Positions 43,421 to 54,800 are shown, numbered from the stretch's first letter. The stretch: 55,494 nt of DNA from Bryobacterales bacterium (GCA_016789785.1 JAEUQE010000023.1:1-55494), one strand, 5' to 3'. Notes: generated from the letters alone by a model not told the origin. Numbers and translations: made by a program.

Positions 43421-45230
43421 AGCGCACCGACGCATAGTAGGAATTGTCGAAGTTGAGATCCGAGCCAACGTTAAGCTGCTTGGAGGTAAACCCGAGGTTC
43501 GCGTAAAGCGTGCTGGAGGATGTGGCCGGTGTCGAAGTCCAGTAGAAACCCGAATTCCCCAGCCCGTTGAAGTCCTGGTTGTTGTCTGCGGATCCGCCAA
43601 GTTGCATATTGCAGCCGCTGCTTCCCAGGTTGATGAGTGCTGCGTACGCTGCCGTGGGCGACCCGCCGAAGACTTGCAGCAGAGCGTTCCAATCGGCCTC
43701 GCTCGGAACGCGCCACGGATAGGGCGCTGGCGCGAGGCCCGTCGCGGGGTACAGGCGGCCATACTGCGCCGCGTAGCCATTGTAGTTGTTGTAGTAGATC
43801 GAGCCGGGCGCGTTGTAGTTCAGGTTTTGCGCCATCCACCACAAATTGCCGAGCAGCACCGCCGGATACACTTGCCCATCGCGCGGATCATAGAAGAACG
43901 TCACCTGCAGAAAGACGGTGAACTGAAGACTGTTCAGATAACCGCCGTTGCCGTCGAACGCCTGCAGAGTCACGAACAACGGCGTGTTCTGCTGCACTTG
44001 TGGAAGCGTCAGCGGATAGTTGTCGTAGGCGAGCGGCTGAGGGTTCGGATAATTGCGGACGAGCGGCGGGACCCCACTCATGCTGCAGATGAGATGAACG
44101 TTGGGGACGTCGAACATCGCCCACCGGAATGGAATCGGCACCGGTTGATTAGGCTGATTCACCATCACGATCGGGTTTGTCGCGAAGAAGTTGATGAGCC
44201 CGCGGGTGGGCGGCGCCTGCTGTTTGAAGATGTCGATCACGAAGACCTGATCATCGTAGGCGGTGTTCTCGTCTTTTTGAAAGCCCGTGAACTCGACAAT
44301 CATCTGCGTGTGGCCGGGAGGTGTGAGCGACACGATGGAACTGAAGCTGAAGGTGACGTTCGCGTCCGCGCCGATGCCCAGGATCCCGGTGTTGGTTGTG
44401 GATGGCGAGAGGATCCACTGCGGATGTGGATCCTGGCCGGTGATGCTCGGATTCGTTGGATACCAGCCGTTGCCCTCATCGACAAACACCGCCGCCTGGA
44501 TGTTCCATGCCGAGCCGATTGCCGGCTGCTGCTTGTCGTTGTCCTGCGCCAGCGCGCCCGCGGTGAGCCCGTAGACGAAGGTAACGATCACCTGCGGATT
44601 GCCGGTCCAGGGGGCTTGGCCGTTGTACACCGGCGTGGATCCGGTGTTCTTGATGTTGAGGAAAATCTGATTCGACAGCGGATCGCTCGCGCTGGTGGAC
44701 ACGTAGACGCTGCCCTGATTGTCGAGCGAGATTTGCAACGTGTCGGAGAGCTTGGCATTGCCAGGCTGCGGCTGCTCGGTGAGATTGAAGGGCGTGGTGA
44801 GCTGTGTGGGGACGTTGCCCGTGAAGTTGCTGCTGTTGACCTGAAAAGAGTCCGCGGTGGGCTGCGCGTTCGACGTCGCGTTCGTGATGGTGAATTGGAT
44901 GTCCGTGCCGTCCGCCCATTGAGCGCCGTTCGGACCATTGTAGGTGAGTAGCAGGAATGCGCCGCCCGGATCGGTGGAGAACGTCCAATCCGCGAGGCTG
45001 ATCGCCATTGCCAGAACTTCGGTGGACGTGTAGAACATCGGTGCAAAGACCTGTAGCGTCGAGTTCTGCGCGCCGGACTGAAGAAGAATGGCGCTGCCGG
45101 TACCATTATTCAGGGTCACCACGATCTGCGCCTCCACTCCGGTGTAGACCACCGCCTGACTCGCGGGCGGTTGGATGGCGGGATTGATCGCCGAGAGCGT
45201 GACGTTGCTGGATTCGTTTGAAAGAGGCAT
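43404..45230 (-). CDS. FISUMP-domain protein of the DUF6603 cluster
   Basis: 608 residues from the ATG at 45230, five bases after the preceding stop. The first ~430 residues are beta-rich and Asn/Thr/Gly-rich with no known domain (VVYTGVEAQIVVTLNNGTGS). The C-terminus (about 435-608) is a Fibrobacter succinogenes major paralogous domain: PAVLLGNLWWMAQNLNY, YGRLYPATGLAPAPYPWRVP, SEADWNALLQVFGG and GFYWTSTPATSSS. FISUMP domains occur on bacterial surface or secreted proteins with unclear roles. There is no signal peptide. Confidence 0.85.
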   Translation of the reverse strand: MPLSNESSNVTLSAINPAIQPPASQAVVYTGVEAQIVVTLNNGTGSAILLQSGAQNSTLQVFAPMFYTSTEVLAMAISLADWTFSTDPGGAFLLLTYNGPNGAQWADGTDIQFTITNATSNAQPTADSFQVNSSNFTGNVPTQLTTPFNLTEQPQPGNAKLSDTLQISLDNQGSVYVSTSASDPLSNQIFLNIKNTGSTPVYNGQAPWTGNPQVIVTFVYGLTAGALAQDNDKQQPAIGSAWNIQAAVFVDEGNGWYPTNPSITGQDPHPQWILSPSTTNTGILGIGADANVTFSFSSIVSLTPPGHTQMIVEFTGFQKDENTAYDDQVFVIDIFKQQAPPTRGLINFFATNPIVMVNQPNQPVPIPFRWAMFDVPNVHLICSMSGVPPLVRNYPNPQPLAYDNYPLTLPQVQQNTPLFVTLQAFDGNGGYLNSLQFTVFLQVTFFYDPRDGQVYPAVLLGNLWWMAQNLNYNAPGSIYYNNYNGYAAQYGRLYPATGLAPAPYPWRVPSEADWNALLQVFGGSPTAAYAALINLGSSGCNMQLGGSADNNQDFNGLGNSGFYWTSTPATSSSTLYANLGFTSKQLNVGSDLNFDNSYYASVRYVMDA

Positions 45231-45235
45231 GGCGG

Positions 45236-48200
45236 TTACGGTTTCTTCAGGGTCAACGGAGTGGGTATCAGAGCGAGCCAGCCTTCGAGAAGGGTTTGCG
45301 GCGAATAGCCGTAGGCCGCGTTCTCGTTCACCGCGTTCGCCTTGAGCGGAACCAGGGTGTTGCCTGGATTGATCCAGATCCACGAGTAGCCCGATTCCTG
45401 AGGCAGCGGGATGGCCAGCCCGTTCGCCGCGGAGAGAACGGGCATGGTGAAGAACGTCATCTCGAGATTCTGCATCGTCTGCGCGTATTGATCGGAAGGA
45501 ATGCTCAACTCGGCGACCGGAAGCACCCCGGTGGTTGCGTGAACGCCCGCGCGAGGATCCATGAGCATGGTCACGGTGGTAGGCTGCGCGTTGAGGTTGA
45601 GCTGGATCGTGGTGGGCGTGGGCTGCACCACGTTGTTCGCACCACTTGCAGGCGCTGCCGGCGCATAGATCACCGAGTAAGGATTCGCGCCCGAACCTTC
45701 GATCAGATAGCCGACCAGGCCATCGTCAATATTCGAAAGCTCACCGAGCCGCAAGGGGAAGTTCACACCGGCGAGATTGGCGCTGCTCGCCTGCTGACGG
45801 TCACTGTAGTTCACGCGGCCGTTGAGAATATCCGACGGGAAGGGATCGGTAGGTGATGTGTCGGCCTGGCTGATGGGCAGCACGTTGCCACTCGTTTCCA
45901 TGCCGAGCACTGCGCGAGTAATCGCGAGAGGACGGCCGACGAGCACTGCCAGTGTGCTGTTCTGCGCGTAGTTGGCCGGGCTGATGAACTGCTCCGATGC
46001 GAGCATGGTGGTCATCAGATCGGTGAGGAAGCCTGCACTCTGGCCGTTGACGTACCACATGAAGTTCGCGGTGTGCAGATTGACCGACGGGCTTCCTAGC
46101 GGCCCGATGTCGGCGGCGAGACTGTTCGATGGATTGTTGATGTTGCCGGCGCGCGTGCGATAGACGAGGTTGCCATGCTCCACGCCGAACGATCCGATGG
46201 GGGAACCGTCGATGTCGTAGAAGAACAGGCTGTTGTCCAGATGGTTCGGCATGATCCATCCGCACACCGGCGTCGAGGCGGGATGCGTGTTCACTTCGAC
46301 GAAGTCATTCGAGATGCCGCCGATATTGGAGTCGAACGTAGCCGAGAGCCAGCGGAACCAAAGCCGCGTGGGTGCGGTCAGACGCGGGGGAAGAAACACC
46401 TTCCCCTGATTTGCCGTGTCCCCGGACTGCGGCGCGAGGGTCATCGCTGCGATCACCTGCAAGCTTCCATCTGTGTTTTGCGGGGATGTGGAGAGCGTCA
46501 CCAACTGGCCGAATGCGTCCACCACTTCGAGAGACTTCACTTCGAGAAAGCCGGAACGTAACGGACCGAAATTGTATTGGGCGAGCAACCCAGTAGCGAT
46601 GGGAGTCACGCTGTTGAAGCCGAATTCATACCAATCGTCAGTGGGAACGGCGTTGGCCAGCGTATTGATGTTCGACGAGATGGCGTCCCGTGGATTCGCC
46701 AGATTCTCCACGTGAATCTGAGGAATGTAGGCGCTGAGCGTCTGCTGCGTGTTGAATCCGCTGAGGGCCTGCGAGAGGAACTTGCGAGCCTGATACGCGG
46801 CGCGAATGTTGTCGAGGTTGGGATCGGCGGGATCCTTAGGGTAGTTCTCGACGTACTTGTTGATTTGCTGCGTGAGACTGACCGTGGGTCTCTTGGAAAG
46901 AGATACCGAGCCGGAATAGGAGAGCGATGTGGACGAAGTGAAGGGGACCGCGGTGCCGCCGTTCATGAGGTACTGATAGTCGACCGCATCGGCGTCGAGT
47001 TGGAAGTAGCCGGTGAGGTTCGTTGCATCGTAGTTGCGGCCATTATTCCATTGCAGCGGATCGAATGAGACGGTCCATACAAGCGAGACCGGAAGGAACG
47101 GATCGTATCGCGTGGCGGAGAACTCGGGCAGGGCCTGCTGCGTGGTCCATGCGACTGGATCGGGAGTCCATCCATTCGACGCGGCATTGGTGAACGTGAA
47201 TGTGATCGACTGCGGCGACGTCACGCTTTGCTGCGGATTGGGCGCGGGCTTGTATCCGTCCTGACGAACGGCGGCGAACAAACCCGGCGCGGGATTCCCG
47301 TCGAGAGGGCTCATGCCACCTTGCGCGGATTGCAACGCCGTGGTGAAGCTGGCGAGGTCGGCTACCGCGGGATTGTTGGTACCGCCTTGAGCCGCGAGCG
47401 CGGCGGCGCAGACCGGGGCAAGCATCGGTATCAGGAGATACGACTCGCCCGTCAGCGTCTGCACGTCAGCCTGCATGGGAGTGATCGCGCTCACTTGCGG
47501 CACTCCGCTGAGGGCGCCTGCCGCGATGTTGAACGTAGTGGCGCTGTAGGTCAGCGTGATGTTGGAGAGCAGTTCCCCGCTCACGCGAACCGCGGTGTAC
47601 TCGCTCGAACCACTGCGCCGCACGGGTTCCATGCGGTTGCCCTCCATCAGCAGCACAGGGTCGGTTGGAAGGTAGAACGGATCCGCTGGTGCACTCGTGA
47701 TGGTCCAGCCCGGGTAGTTGGCGAGTGCCGCGGTGACTGCCTGATATTGCGACCAAACGTTGGACGCAAGCGACGATGTGCCCGATGGCTGGATCGGCGC
47801 GATAATGCTGCCACTCGCGGGATCGGTTTGATACAGAAGAATGCCTGTGGCGTTGCCCGCGGCAATCACGGAGTTGATCTCGCATGCACCGGACGATGAG
47901 AGGAACGCGCTGATCGCGTTCGTGCTGACGTAAGGATCGGTGGCGCCGCTGACGCTGAGTTTCACCCATCGGATCCAGTCCATGAAGAGTTGCTTGCGCG
48001 CTGCGTCGAGTGCGGCGCGGCCCTGATCGTAGCTCTTCTGCGCGAGGTTCAGAAGATTGAGTTGTTCGGCCAGATCGAGTGGAAGCGTGATCTCCTGGTC
48101 AGGATTGGGTGCGACGCCGGGATTGCTCTGCGGTGCGGAGATGACCCACAGAAGTCCGCCCTGGGCTTGTGAGAATCCCTTGGCGTGGAGTTCCTCTTCC

Positions 48201-49492
48201 AGCGAAATGATGCGATTGCTTTGCTTCTCCAGCGAATTCAGCAGACCGAGTTGCAGGGCATCCAGCAAGTATTCGTAGTTCTTCAGCAGATCGGGATCGT
48301 TGTCGCCATTGCCCATGTCCTTCTTGAGCAGTGCCGACAAGGCTTCGATGGTCGTGTTTCCCGCGGCCACTTCCACCGTATCGTTCCAGATGGCGGGCGA
48401 TTGGGGATTGTCAGTCTGAAGGAAATACTGGCTTCCCGGCGTACCCAACATGTTCCAAACCACTTCCTGCATGACGCCGCTGCACAGCGTCTGTTGTGGC
48501 CCGTTCAGACTTTGCAGCGTTTGATCGGAGTTCAGCGTGTACCCGATGTCCGCCGCCTGAAACGTCCAGTGGAACTCCTGTTTTGCGAGGCTCACGAAAA
48601 AGTCGGCCGGCGTCTGCGTCACGGCCACGCCTTGCTGCTGGCATTGCTGCACGTAGTTGTTGTACTGGCCAGTGACGTTGGCCGCGAAGTTCGCGAGAGG
48701 GTCACTCTGGGCCTGCTGTGTATCGATCCACCCGGTCACCTGATACGAGACGCGGAACTGGATCGGCGGCTGATTGTTGTTGATCGCGGCGAAGACCGTG
48801 GGCATATCCGCGAAGTGGTCCCAGAAACCGAAGACGCTGCAGCACTCCGGATAGTAGGTCGAAAACGTCGGACCGACGAAGCCCGTCGACGTCAAATAGA
48901 GCGGTTTGGTGTCCTCCCCGGAGTAGTAAGGCAAAAACATGCTGGGCGTTTCAGAAGACGGGTCCCAGTCTTCGTAGTTCAACACGCGGCCCATGTAGGA
49001 GAAGGGTTGAGCGCTGTTGGGCGGTGGCGGATTCAAGGGGACGGAGATGGTGGGCCTTTTGATTCCATAGGCGTCGGGCAGTGTCTGCCAGTAAACGTAG
49101 TCGCTCTCAATGAGAAAGCACTTGGTGCTTACAGGGCCGTACTGGTTGGTTGCAGTGTCCAACTGGCTGAAGTAGCGAATCACAAGCCAGCGGTTGGGCA
49201 CCTGCGGGAAGACGACGTCGCCTCCCTGTGCGGGCTGGGTGCCGCGCCGGAAGTAATCGGGCAACTCCCAGTGAACATGCACGCCGGTGCCGAGCGCGTC
49301 GATGGCCGGATTGCTGCCTTCCAGCGGCCGGATGATCTGATCGCCCGTGCTCGCGATCTTCGACGCAGTGCCGTATGGCATGTTTTCGAAGACCGCTGTC
49401 CGGCCCTTGAACTGAGGAACGATATTGGTGTGGTCGTTGGCACTCACGCGAAGCGCGGCGACATTCATCGGGACAATTGCGTTCGTGCTCAT
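45236..49492 (-). CDS. Large protein of unknown function (1418 aa), DUF6603 cluster
   Basis: I do not recognise a named domain. The N-terminal 130 residues contain DALGTGVHVHWELPDYFRRG and FPQVPNRWLVIRYFS, a combination I associate with uncharacterised bacterial proteins of this size near DUF6603 genes. Residues of about 395-510 are strongly helical (YLLDALQLGLLNSLEKQSNR, QKSYDQGRAALDAARKQLF). The rest is beta-rich with many Asn, Ser and Pro. There is no signal peptide and no membrane helix. Its ATG overlaps the preceding stop (ATGA), so it is co-translated with the 296-residue protein. Confidence 0.8.
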   Translation of the reverse strand: MSTNAIVPMNVAALRVSANDHTNIVPQFKGRTAVFENMPYGTASKIASTGDQIIRPLEGSNPAIDALGTGVHVHWELPDYFRRGTQPAQGGDVVFPQVPNRWLVIRYFSQLDTATNQYGPVSTKCFLIESDYVYWQTLPDAYGIKRPTISVPLNPPPPNSAQPFSYMGRVLNYEDWDPSSETPSMFLPYYSGEDTKPLYLTSTGFVGPTFSTYYPECCSVFGFWDHFADMPTVFAAINNNQPPIQFRVSYQVTGWIDTQQAQSDPLANFAANVTGQYNNYVQQCQQQGVAVTQTPADFFVSLAKQEFHWTFQAADIGYTLNSDQTLQSLNGPQQTLCSGVMQEVVWNMLGTPGSQYFLQTDNPQSPAIWNDTVEVAAGNTTIEALSALLKKDMGNGDNDPDLLKNYEYLLDALQLGLLNSLEKQSNRIISLEEELHAKGFSQAQGGLLWVISAPQSNPGVAPNPDQEITLPLDLAEQLNLLNLAQKSYDQGRAALDAARKQLFMDWIRWVKLSVSGATDPYVSTNAISAFLSSSGACEINSVIAAGNATGILLYQTDPASGSIIAPIQPSGTSSLASNVWSQYQAVTAALANYPGWTITSAPADPFYLPTDPVLLMEGNRMEPVRRSGSSEYTAVRVSGELLSNITLTYSATTFNIAAGALSGVPQVSAITPMQADVQTLTGESYLLIPMLAPVCAAALAAQGGTNNPAVADLASFTTALQSAQGGMSPLDGNPAPGLFAAVRQDGYKPAPNPQQSVTSPQSITFTFTNAASNGWTPDPVAWTTQQALPEFSATRYDPFLPVSLVWTVSFDPLQWNNGRNYDATNLTGYFQLDADAVDYQYLMNGGTAVPFTSSTSLSYSGSVSLSKRPTVSLTQQINKYVENYPKDPADPNLDNIRAAYQARKFLSQALSGFNTQQTLSAYIPQIHVENLANPRDAISSNINTLANAVPTDDWYEFGFNSVTPIATGLLAQYNFGPLRSGFLEVKSLEVVDAFGQLVTLSTSPQNTDGSLQVIAAMTLAPQSGDTANQGKVFLPPRLTAPTRLWFRWLSATFDSNIGGISNDFVEVNTHPASTPVCGWIMPNHLDNSLFFYDIDGSPIGSFGVEHGNLVYRTRAGNINNPSNSLAADIGPLGSPSVNLHTANFMWYVNGQSAGFLTDLMTTMLASEQFISPANYAQNSTLAVLVGRPLAITRAVLGMETSGNVLPISQADTSPTDPFPSDILNGRVNYSDRQQASSANLAGVNFPLRLGELSNIDDGLVGYLIEGSGANPYSVIYAPAAPASGANNVVQPTPTTIQLNLNAQPTTVTMLMDPRAGVHATTGVLPVAELSIPSDQYAQTMQNLEMTFFTMPVLSAANGLAIPLPQESGYSWIWINPGNTLVPLKANAVNENAAYGYSPQTLLEGWLALIPTPLTLKKP

Positions 49493-50379
49493 GACGTAGC
49501 CTTCTGAAAGGTGACCATGCCGACGCCTTCGGTCATCTCGAAACCCATTTCGGCGGAGTCAATGGTGTTCACGTTGTTGGCGGTGGCGATCTGGCCGGCC
49601 ACCGTTGCGAGCATGATGCATCGGGGGCTCGCGCTTCGGAAGCTGTTGCTCAGATCGAGGCTGGCGGTGGCGCCTGTCATGGTCACCTGTGAGCCGCTCT
49701 GCGTAAACGTATAGATCGTCTTCCCGGCCTGGATGGTGGTGCCCGAGGCGGAGTAGGTGTCGATGCCGTAATGCAGGGCTTCCGGCGGTTCATGAATACT
49801 CACCTGCGCGGCGTCGCCTGGGAAAAGGCAGATAATGGTGTCGGATTGTGGACCCAACGGTTCGAATCGAAGAGGATTCATCGGTGTGGTGGAGCCAGCT
49901 TCATAAGCAAGGACGCCGATTCCGGGATAGGCGGTGACCAGGGAAGAGCGGAGCAGGAATCCGGTGATGACTTGCGGCGAGATCACCGGCGTTGCAATGC
50001 CGAGCAGCTTTGCCCGGATCGCTGGAAGGTTTGCGCGGATCTTGTCGCGAACCTGCGAGTGCACCGCCCGGTCGAGATTCATACTGGCGCCACTGGTGGC
50101 AGTGGTGAGATTGCGTCCGATGCTGAACGCACCGTCAATCAGCGCGTCGATCCAGTTCATGTCGAGATAGAAGAACCGGATGGACTCGGGCGGCAGCATT
50201 CCCTCATCGGGCACCAGCGAGTTGAAGGGCACGCCATACAACAGCATGAGGCGCGTGAGCCAGTCGGTGAGGTTGTCGGGCAACAACGCTTCTCCGGCCG
50301 CCGATCGAATGGCATCGGGATTTGCGAAGGTCGCGCGGATCCTCGCTTGGACTTCGGTTCTCTCGAGAAGTGCCGCCAC
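49489..50379 (-). CDS. Unknown protein (296 aa), DUF6603 cluster
   Basis: The GTG start at 50379 is chosen because GGAGGG lies eight bases before and the preceding gene stops one base upstream; longer readings run over the previous gene. The N-terminal half is helical (LPDNLTDWLTRLMLLYGVPF, NWIDALIDGAFSIG, with MLPPESIRFFYLD between them). The C-terminal half is beta-rich (SDTIICLFPGDAAQVSI). There is no known domain and no export signal. It overlaps the start of the 1418-residue gene by four bases, which argues that the two are made in fixed ratio. Confidence 0.8.
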   Translation of the reverse strand: MAALLERTEVQARIRATFANPDAIRSAAGEALLPDNLTDWLTRLMLLYGVPFNSLVPDEGMLPPESIRFFYLDMNWIDALIDGAFSIGRNLTTATSGASMNLDRAVHSQVRDKIRANLPAIRAKLLGIATPVISPQVITGFLLRSSLVTAYPGIGVLAYEAGSTTPMNPLRFEPLGPQSDTIICLFPGDAAQVSIHEPPEALHYGIDTYSASGTTIQAGKTIYTFTQSGSQVTMTGATASLDLSNSFRSASPRCIMLATVAGQIATANNVNTIDSAEMGFEMTEGVGMVTFQKATS

Positions 50380-50380
50380 G

Positions 50381-51820
50381 CTATTTCCCTCCGCCGATGG
50401 CCTGAATCGTCTTATGCAGCAACGCTCGTGAAGCGGGGACGCGTTCCTTCGCTTCGAGTGCGGGTGGCGTTGCGCCAGTATTGAGCACCGCCCGGAAAGT
50501 GTGATCGAGGATCTGGTTCTCAATCTGATCAACGATGTCCTGCGTCAAGCCCTGCTTCCATTCGTAAAGGGCCGTGGAGAACCCGGTGTCCTGCAAGGCA
50601 AGCATGCGGCCAAGTGTCCACGCCGTGGCATAGGATGCGTCGAACATGCCGGTGGTGGGATCGAACATCATCGCCTGATCCGGTGAAGCGATCGGAACAG
50701 CGACGCGTTGTTCGTTGATCTGGTAGGGCGCCAGCGGTCCGCGATACCACGAAACAGTGCGGCCTCCGGTGCGTAGGTTGTGGTTCAGCGGAGCATAGCC
50801 CATGCTCACCGCATCCCGCACCACGGCGTTGCTGCCACCGTAGAGCAGACGCAGATTCGTGTTGGCACTGGCTCCGCCACCTCCGTTCAACGCTTCCAAC
50901 TGGGCGACGAAGCTTGCGGATTCACCCGTGGAGAAGAATGTCCAGCTCTTCAGAACCGCAAGGCGAAGCATCGCCGTGGGGCTGAAGGAATTGGTGGAAG
51001 GAGGGCCGCCGTTCTCGTTGTCGGGAAGAAATGGCTGCAACTCTTCCAGCGATACGAGGTATGCGTAGCTCTTCTTCTCGGTTTGCGGCAACCGTGTTCC
51101 GAAGACGATGGAGAAGGTGCCTGTGGGCACACCAACGTTGTTACCGCCTGGAGCAGTGGCCTTGTTCACCATGTTCACCTGGCGGATGTGCGCCATCAGG
51201 TTGAGATCTGCAACCGTCGGCGCGATCTGCCAGAAGAGGCTCAGGGGAATGTCGATGGTTTGGATGGAATCGGATGTGCTCTGTCCCGGCTCTAATTCGC
51301 TGGTGTCAGTCGCGCCCGTGAAGTACGAGTAGTTGCTGCCGAGCGAACTCTGCGGATACGCCGCGGGAGGGAACAAGTCGCCGATCGTGAGATTGGCGGG
51401 CGTGAGTTGCAGGCCGGGGTTCTGCGCCACGTCGTCTTCATCAAGTAGGAACACCGCGAGCCATGTGGGAACGTCGGCATCACCCACGGGCTGCGGCTCG
51501 GCGGTAGTGGGATAGCGCGTCCACGGAAAGGTGGTCTGCGTGAACACGATGTGCGGCAGAACCGTAGTGAACTCGCCCGTGGCGTTGTCATCGGGAAAAA
51601 CGGAGTTGATCAGACTGGCCGGATTCGACAGCGAAAAACGGTCGCCCTGCACCGCGAAGGTGTAGCTGTTGGAGAGCGTGTCCGCCGTGATTGGATTTCC
51701 GTTGCTGTCGTTGACGTACTGCGAAACCGTCAACTGATACTCGCCATCGTCAAGCCCGGGAAGCTGGTGCTGAATGAAGTTCACCACTTCGTTGGACAGA
51801 GGGTTCTGGGATGATGCCAT
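50381..51820 (-). CDS. Unknown protein (479 aa), DUF6603 cluster
   Basis: The ATG at 51820 lies two bases after the DUF6603 gene stop. Visible blocks are VPTWLAVFLLDEDD near residue 140, KKSYAYLVSLEELQPFLPD, and, near residue 385, the sequence GMFDASYATAWTLGRMLALQ followed by DTGFSTALYEWK. The last block looks like a conserved signature of an uncharacterised family. The protein is mixed alpha/beta, without signal peptide or membrane helices. No function can be given. Confidence 0.8.
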   Translation of the reverse strand: MASSQNPLSNEVVNFIQHQLPGLDDGEYQLTVSQYVNDSNGNPITADTLSNSYTFAVQGDRFSLSNPASLINSVFPDDNATGEFTTVLPHIVFTQTTFPWTRYPTTAEPQPVGDADVPTWLAVFLLDEDDVAQNPGLQLTPANLTIGDLFPPAAYPQSSLGSNYSYFTGATDTSELEPGQSTSDSIQTIDIPLSLFWQIAPTVADLNLMAHIRQVNMVNKATAPGGNNVGVPTGTFSIVFGTRLPQTEKKSYAYLVSLEELQPFLPDNENGGPPSTNSFSPTAMLRLAVLKSWTFFSTGESASFVAQLEALNGGGGASANTNLRLLYGGSNAVVRDAVSMGYAPLNHNLRTGGRTVSWYRGPLAPYQINEQRVAVPIASPDQAMMFDPTTGMFDASYATAWTLGRMLALQDTGFSTALYEWKQGLTQDIVDQIENQILDHTFRAVLNTGATPPALEAKERVPASRALLHKTIQAIGGGK

Positions 51821-51822
51821 GA

Positions 51823-54800
51823 TTATGCTCCCAAGAGTTCGACCACCGGCCAATCGGTGAGTGCGGTTTCTGTTGCAAGAACACTCACGTCAATCTCGCT
51901 GGAGGTGTAGGTGGAAAAGCCGTTCGCTGTCAGGTCATCCAGCAGCGAAGCCCGCTGCGAGGATACCCATGGATCCGCGAGCGCGCTCAGAACATAGCCG
52001 CTGTTGGTGATGTTCTCCGAGTAAGCGCCGGAGATCTGGATGATGAGATCCTGCTGTGCGTCGATGCTCGACTGCACTGTATAGCTGGAATCGACAGCCT
52101 GCGACTGGTAGCTGAAGCTTGCCGTGTTGCCGGGTTCGAAAAGCAGATCGCCGAGAGGGACTCCGCTGACCTCGTCCGGTTGCTGAGGGATCGGTGAAAT
52201 CTGGAATCCGGTGAGTGTCGCGTTGACGAACGAGGCATCGTTGGCGTTCTTCTGGGCTGGGGCGGACGCCCACAACGCGGCGCTCGATGGCGTCAACAGT
52301 GGCTGTGCAGTGACGCTGTACAAATAGTCGCTGAATGTGCCGGGCGGATCGCTCGGGCCGCGCTTGCAGAGCTGGATCACGTGAAACGACTGCACGTTGT
52401 TCTGATTCATCGGCCCGATGCTGAGCGACGGGTTCCAAACAAGATCGGCCGAGAATGTTTGGGTGCCCGCCGGCAGATTCAGATAGGGCAGGTTCGCCGT
52501 AGGCGCCTGCGGGTTGTAGCTCGAAACCGCATCCGGGATGGTTGCGTTCTGCTGGGCCGACAGCGCCCACTGCGCGTTGTTCGCCGGGATGGTGCTGTTG
52601 GTGACGATGACGAAGGTCTCGGGATCGACGATCCAGTCGAAGCCGTCGACGTTGGACTGCAGCAATCCCGATTGAACGCTGGCCTTGATGATGTTCGTTG
52701 TCGGGGGCGGATCGGCCGGCGCAGTGGCGAGTGCCATTCGCGGCAGCCGGGTGGTGCTTGAACTGGAGTCCTGCGGCAGGAAGTTCGTGCGGAAGGCACT
52801 CCATCCCACGGGCGGAGGCGGAGCCGGCGCAGCGCCGAACTTGATGGTGAACGAGATCACATCCAGATCCACGGTCGCCTTGCCGCCGAACGGCGGACCC
52901 CAGACATACAACGTCGCGCCCACATGCACGTTGATTGTGAGCAGACCGAGATTCGCCGAACAGCCGATGCTGAGATATGCGTCGGCCGCGTAGTTGAAGG
53001 GAGCCCATGCAATCAGGAAGTCGACGCCAACATCAAGCCACGCTTTGATGGGGCCCGAACTCCACGTGGCGCTCATCGAGATGCCGGCCATCATCATTGC
53101 CGGAGTGAGCGCGAAGTAGGCCTGTCCCGTCACCTGCAGTGGCCCGAGGCCGAAGTTCATCTTCAGGCGAGGAACGTCCGGATAGATCGAAGGCTTGCTA
53201 TAGGCGGAGTTGTAGCCGCCGAGCGAGACAACAAAGTTCCCTTGATTCGTTCCGCTAAACCAGGTGTAGAAGGCGAACCCACCGGAGAGATGCACGAATC
53301 CGCCGTAGAGAAACGATGCGGGCGAGAGCACACCCGCCACCGCGAGCAAGCCATTGGCAGGCGTGAACGACGCGACCAGATCAATCTCCACGTACGCGAC
53401 CGGATACGGATCGCCCGTCGGCAGCGTCATTGAGCAGGAGCCAAGCACTCCGATCTGCAGGTCCACGCCGAAGGCCACGGTGACCAGCGCGAAGGCGTTG
53501 ATCATCTCAAACGAAGTGAACTGAATGCCCGCCGCGACCCAGTATTCACCGGGCTCCGGCTGGAAGATCTGAACCAGCTTGGGCAGCACCTGCTGAATGG
53601 TGTTCGCCGCACTGGACCCTTCCTGCGGCGCGTTGCCCGGAAGCAGCAGATAGCCGGGCAGCGTGTCGATGGTGGGGAGAATCAACGAATTGTTGATGCC
53701 GAAGCCGCCCGCGAATCCGGTGACAAAGAGGAACGGCGGTCCGCCAAGAGGGATGTCGATGTTGGCGTATAAGAAGAACGATGCAGGCGTGCCGTTGTGC
53801 GCCGGCGCATAGCCGCCCATGGCCTTCAATCCGAAACTCGCGACCTGCACGATGACTTCGCCGTAGTAAGCCGGGAAGCCGTTCTGCATCACCTTTTCGA
53901 ACGCGCCGCCGATCTGCAGCCCGCCGCGATCGAAGTCGAAGGAGAGACCTTGTAGGTCGAAGCTGGTCGTCTTGCCCGCCGGCTGACCGGGCAATGGCAT
54001 CGGAAACGTGATGGTGAGGCCTTGCAGGTCCAGGGAGAAGGCCGCGAGTGTGAAGCCTGCTGAGAATCCAAAGGACGCTTCGCCGCTTGAGTAGTTGAGC
54101 CCGATCTGTTTCAGGTTCACCGGGCCGAACGTCTTGTTGATGCTGATCCAGTGCACTGGACTTGCGGGCGGCGACGTAGTCTGCGGATAGTAGGGCGCGG
54201 GCTGTGACGTTTGCGTGGAGGGTGCGGCGGGCAGACTCATCGGCAGTGCGAAGTTGTTCAGTGTCTCGCCGCTTGCTTTGTTCATGAAGCCGGCGGTCAG
54301 TGAGAAGCCCTGCGCTCCGAGGTTGAACGTTCCCTGGTTGCCGGTGGTGGAGATCGAGTACGCGTTCGCGTTGCGCGAGTTGGGATCGGAGCCCGTGTAG
54401 AGTGGGTTGGCCGAGGTATCCACCTGCGGGATTGCGAAGTTCACCGGCGTGGTGCTGCCGGCCGTGTTGCTATAGGAGAAGCCGATCTTGGTGAGCGTGA
54501 GATCTTGAAAGCCGGGAATCACGCCCACCACGGGGAGCTTCGAGAAATCGAGATCAAGCTCGATCGCCGCGCCAACCACATAGGGATTGCCGCTTGCCGG
54601 CGCCGGGCTCTGAATGTTGCTCGCCGCGTAGAAGGACAGAATCAGCGGATGGTCTTCGCCCTCGATCGTGAGTTCGAACTTCGCGGCCGCGCCGAGTTGA
54701 GTGGACGGGTTGCCCGTTGTTGGCTTGGTGTAGATCACCTGGCCGGCGATGTAGTCAATCTTCGCTTCGAGATTCAACTCCGGCGGCAATTGCAGGTTCA

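Noticed and set aside
43308..44951. 547-codon plus-strand open frame opposite the FISUMP gene
   Set aside because: Antisense shadow spanning two well-supported overlapping genes.
49855..49880. tRNA T-loop-like GGTTCGAATCG
   Set aside because: Lies within a coding gene and has no acceptor stem or anticodon arm around it; no tRNA genes were found in the window.
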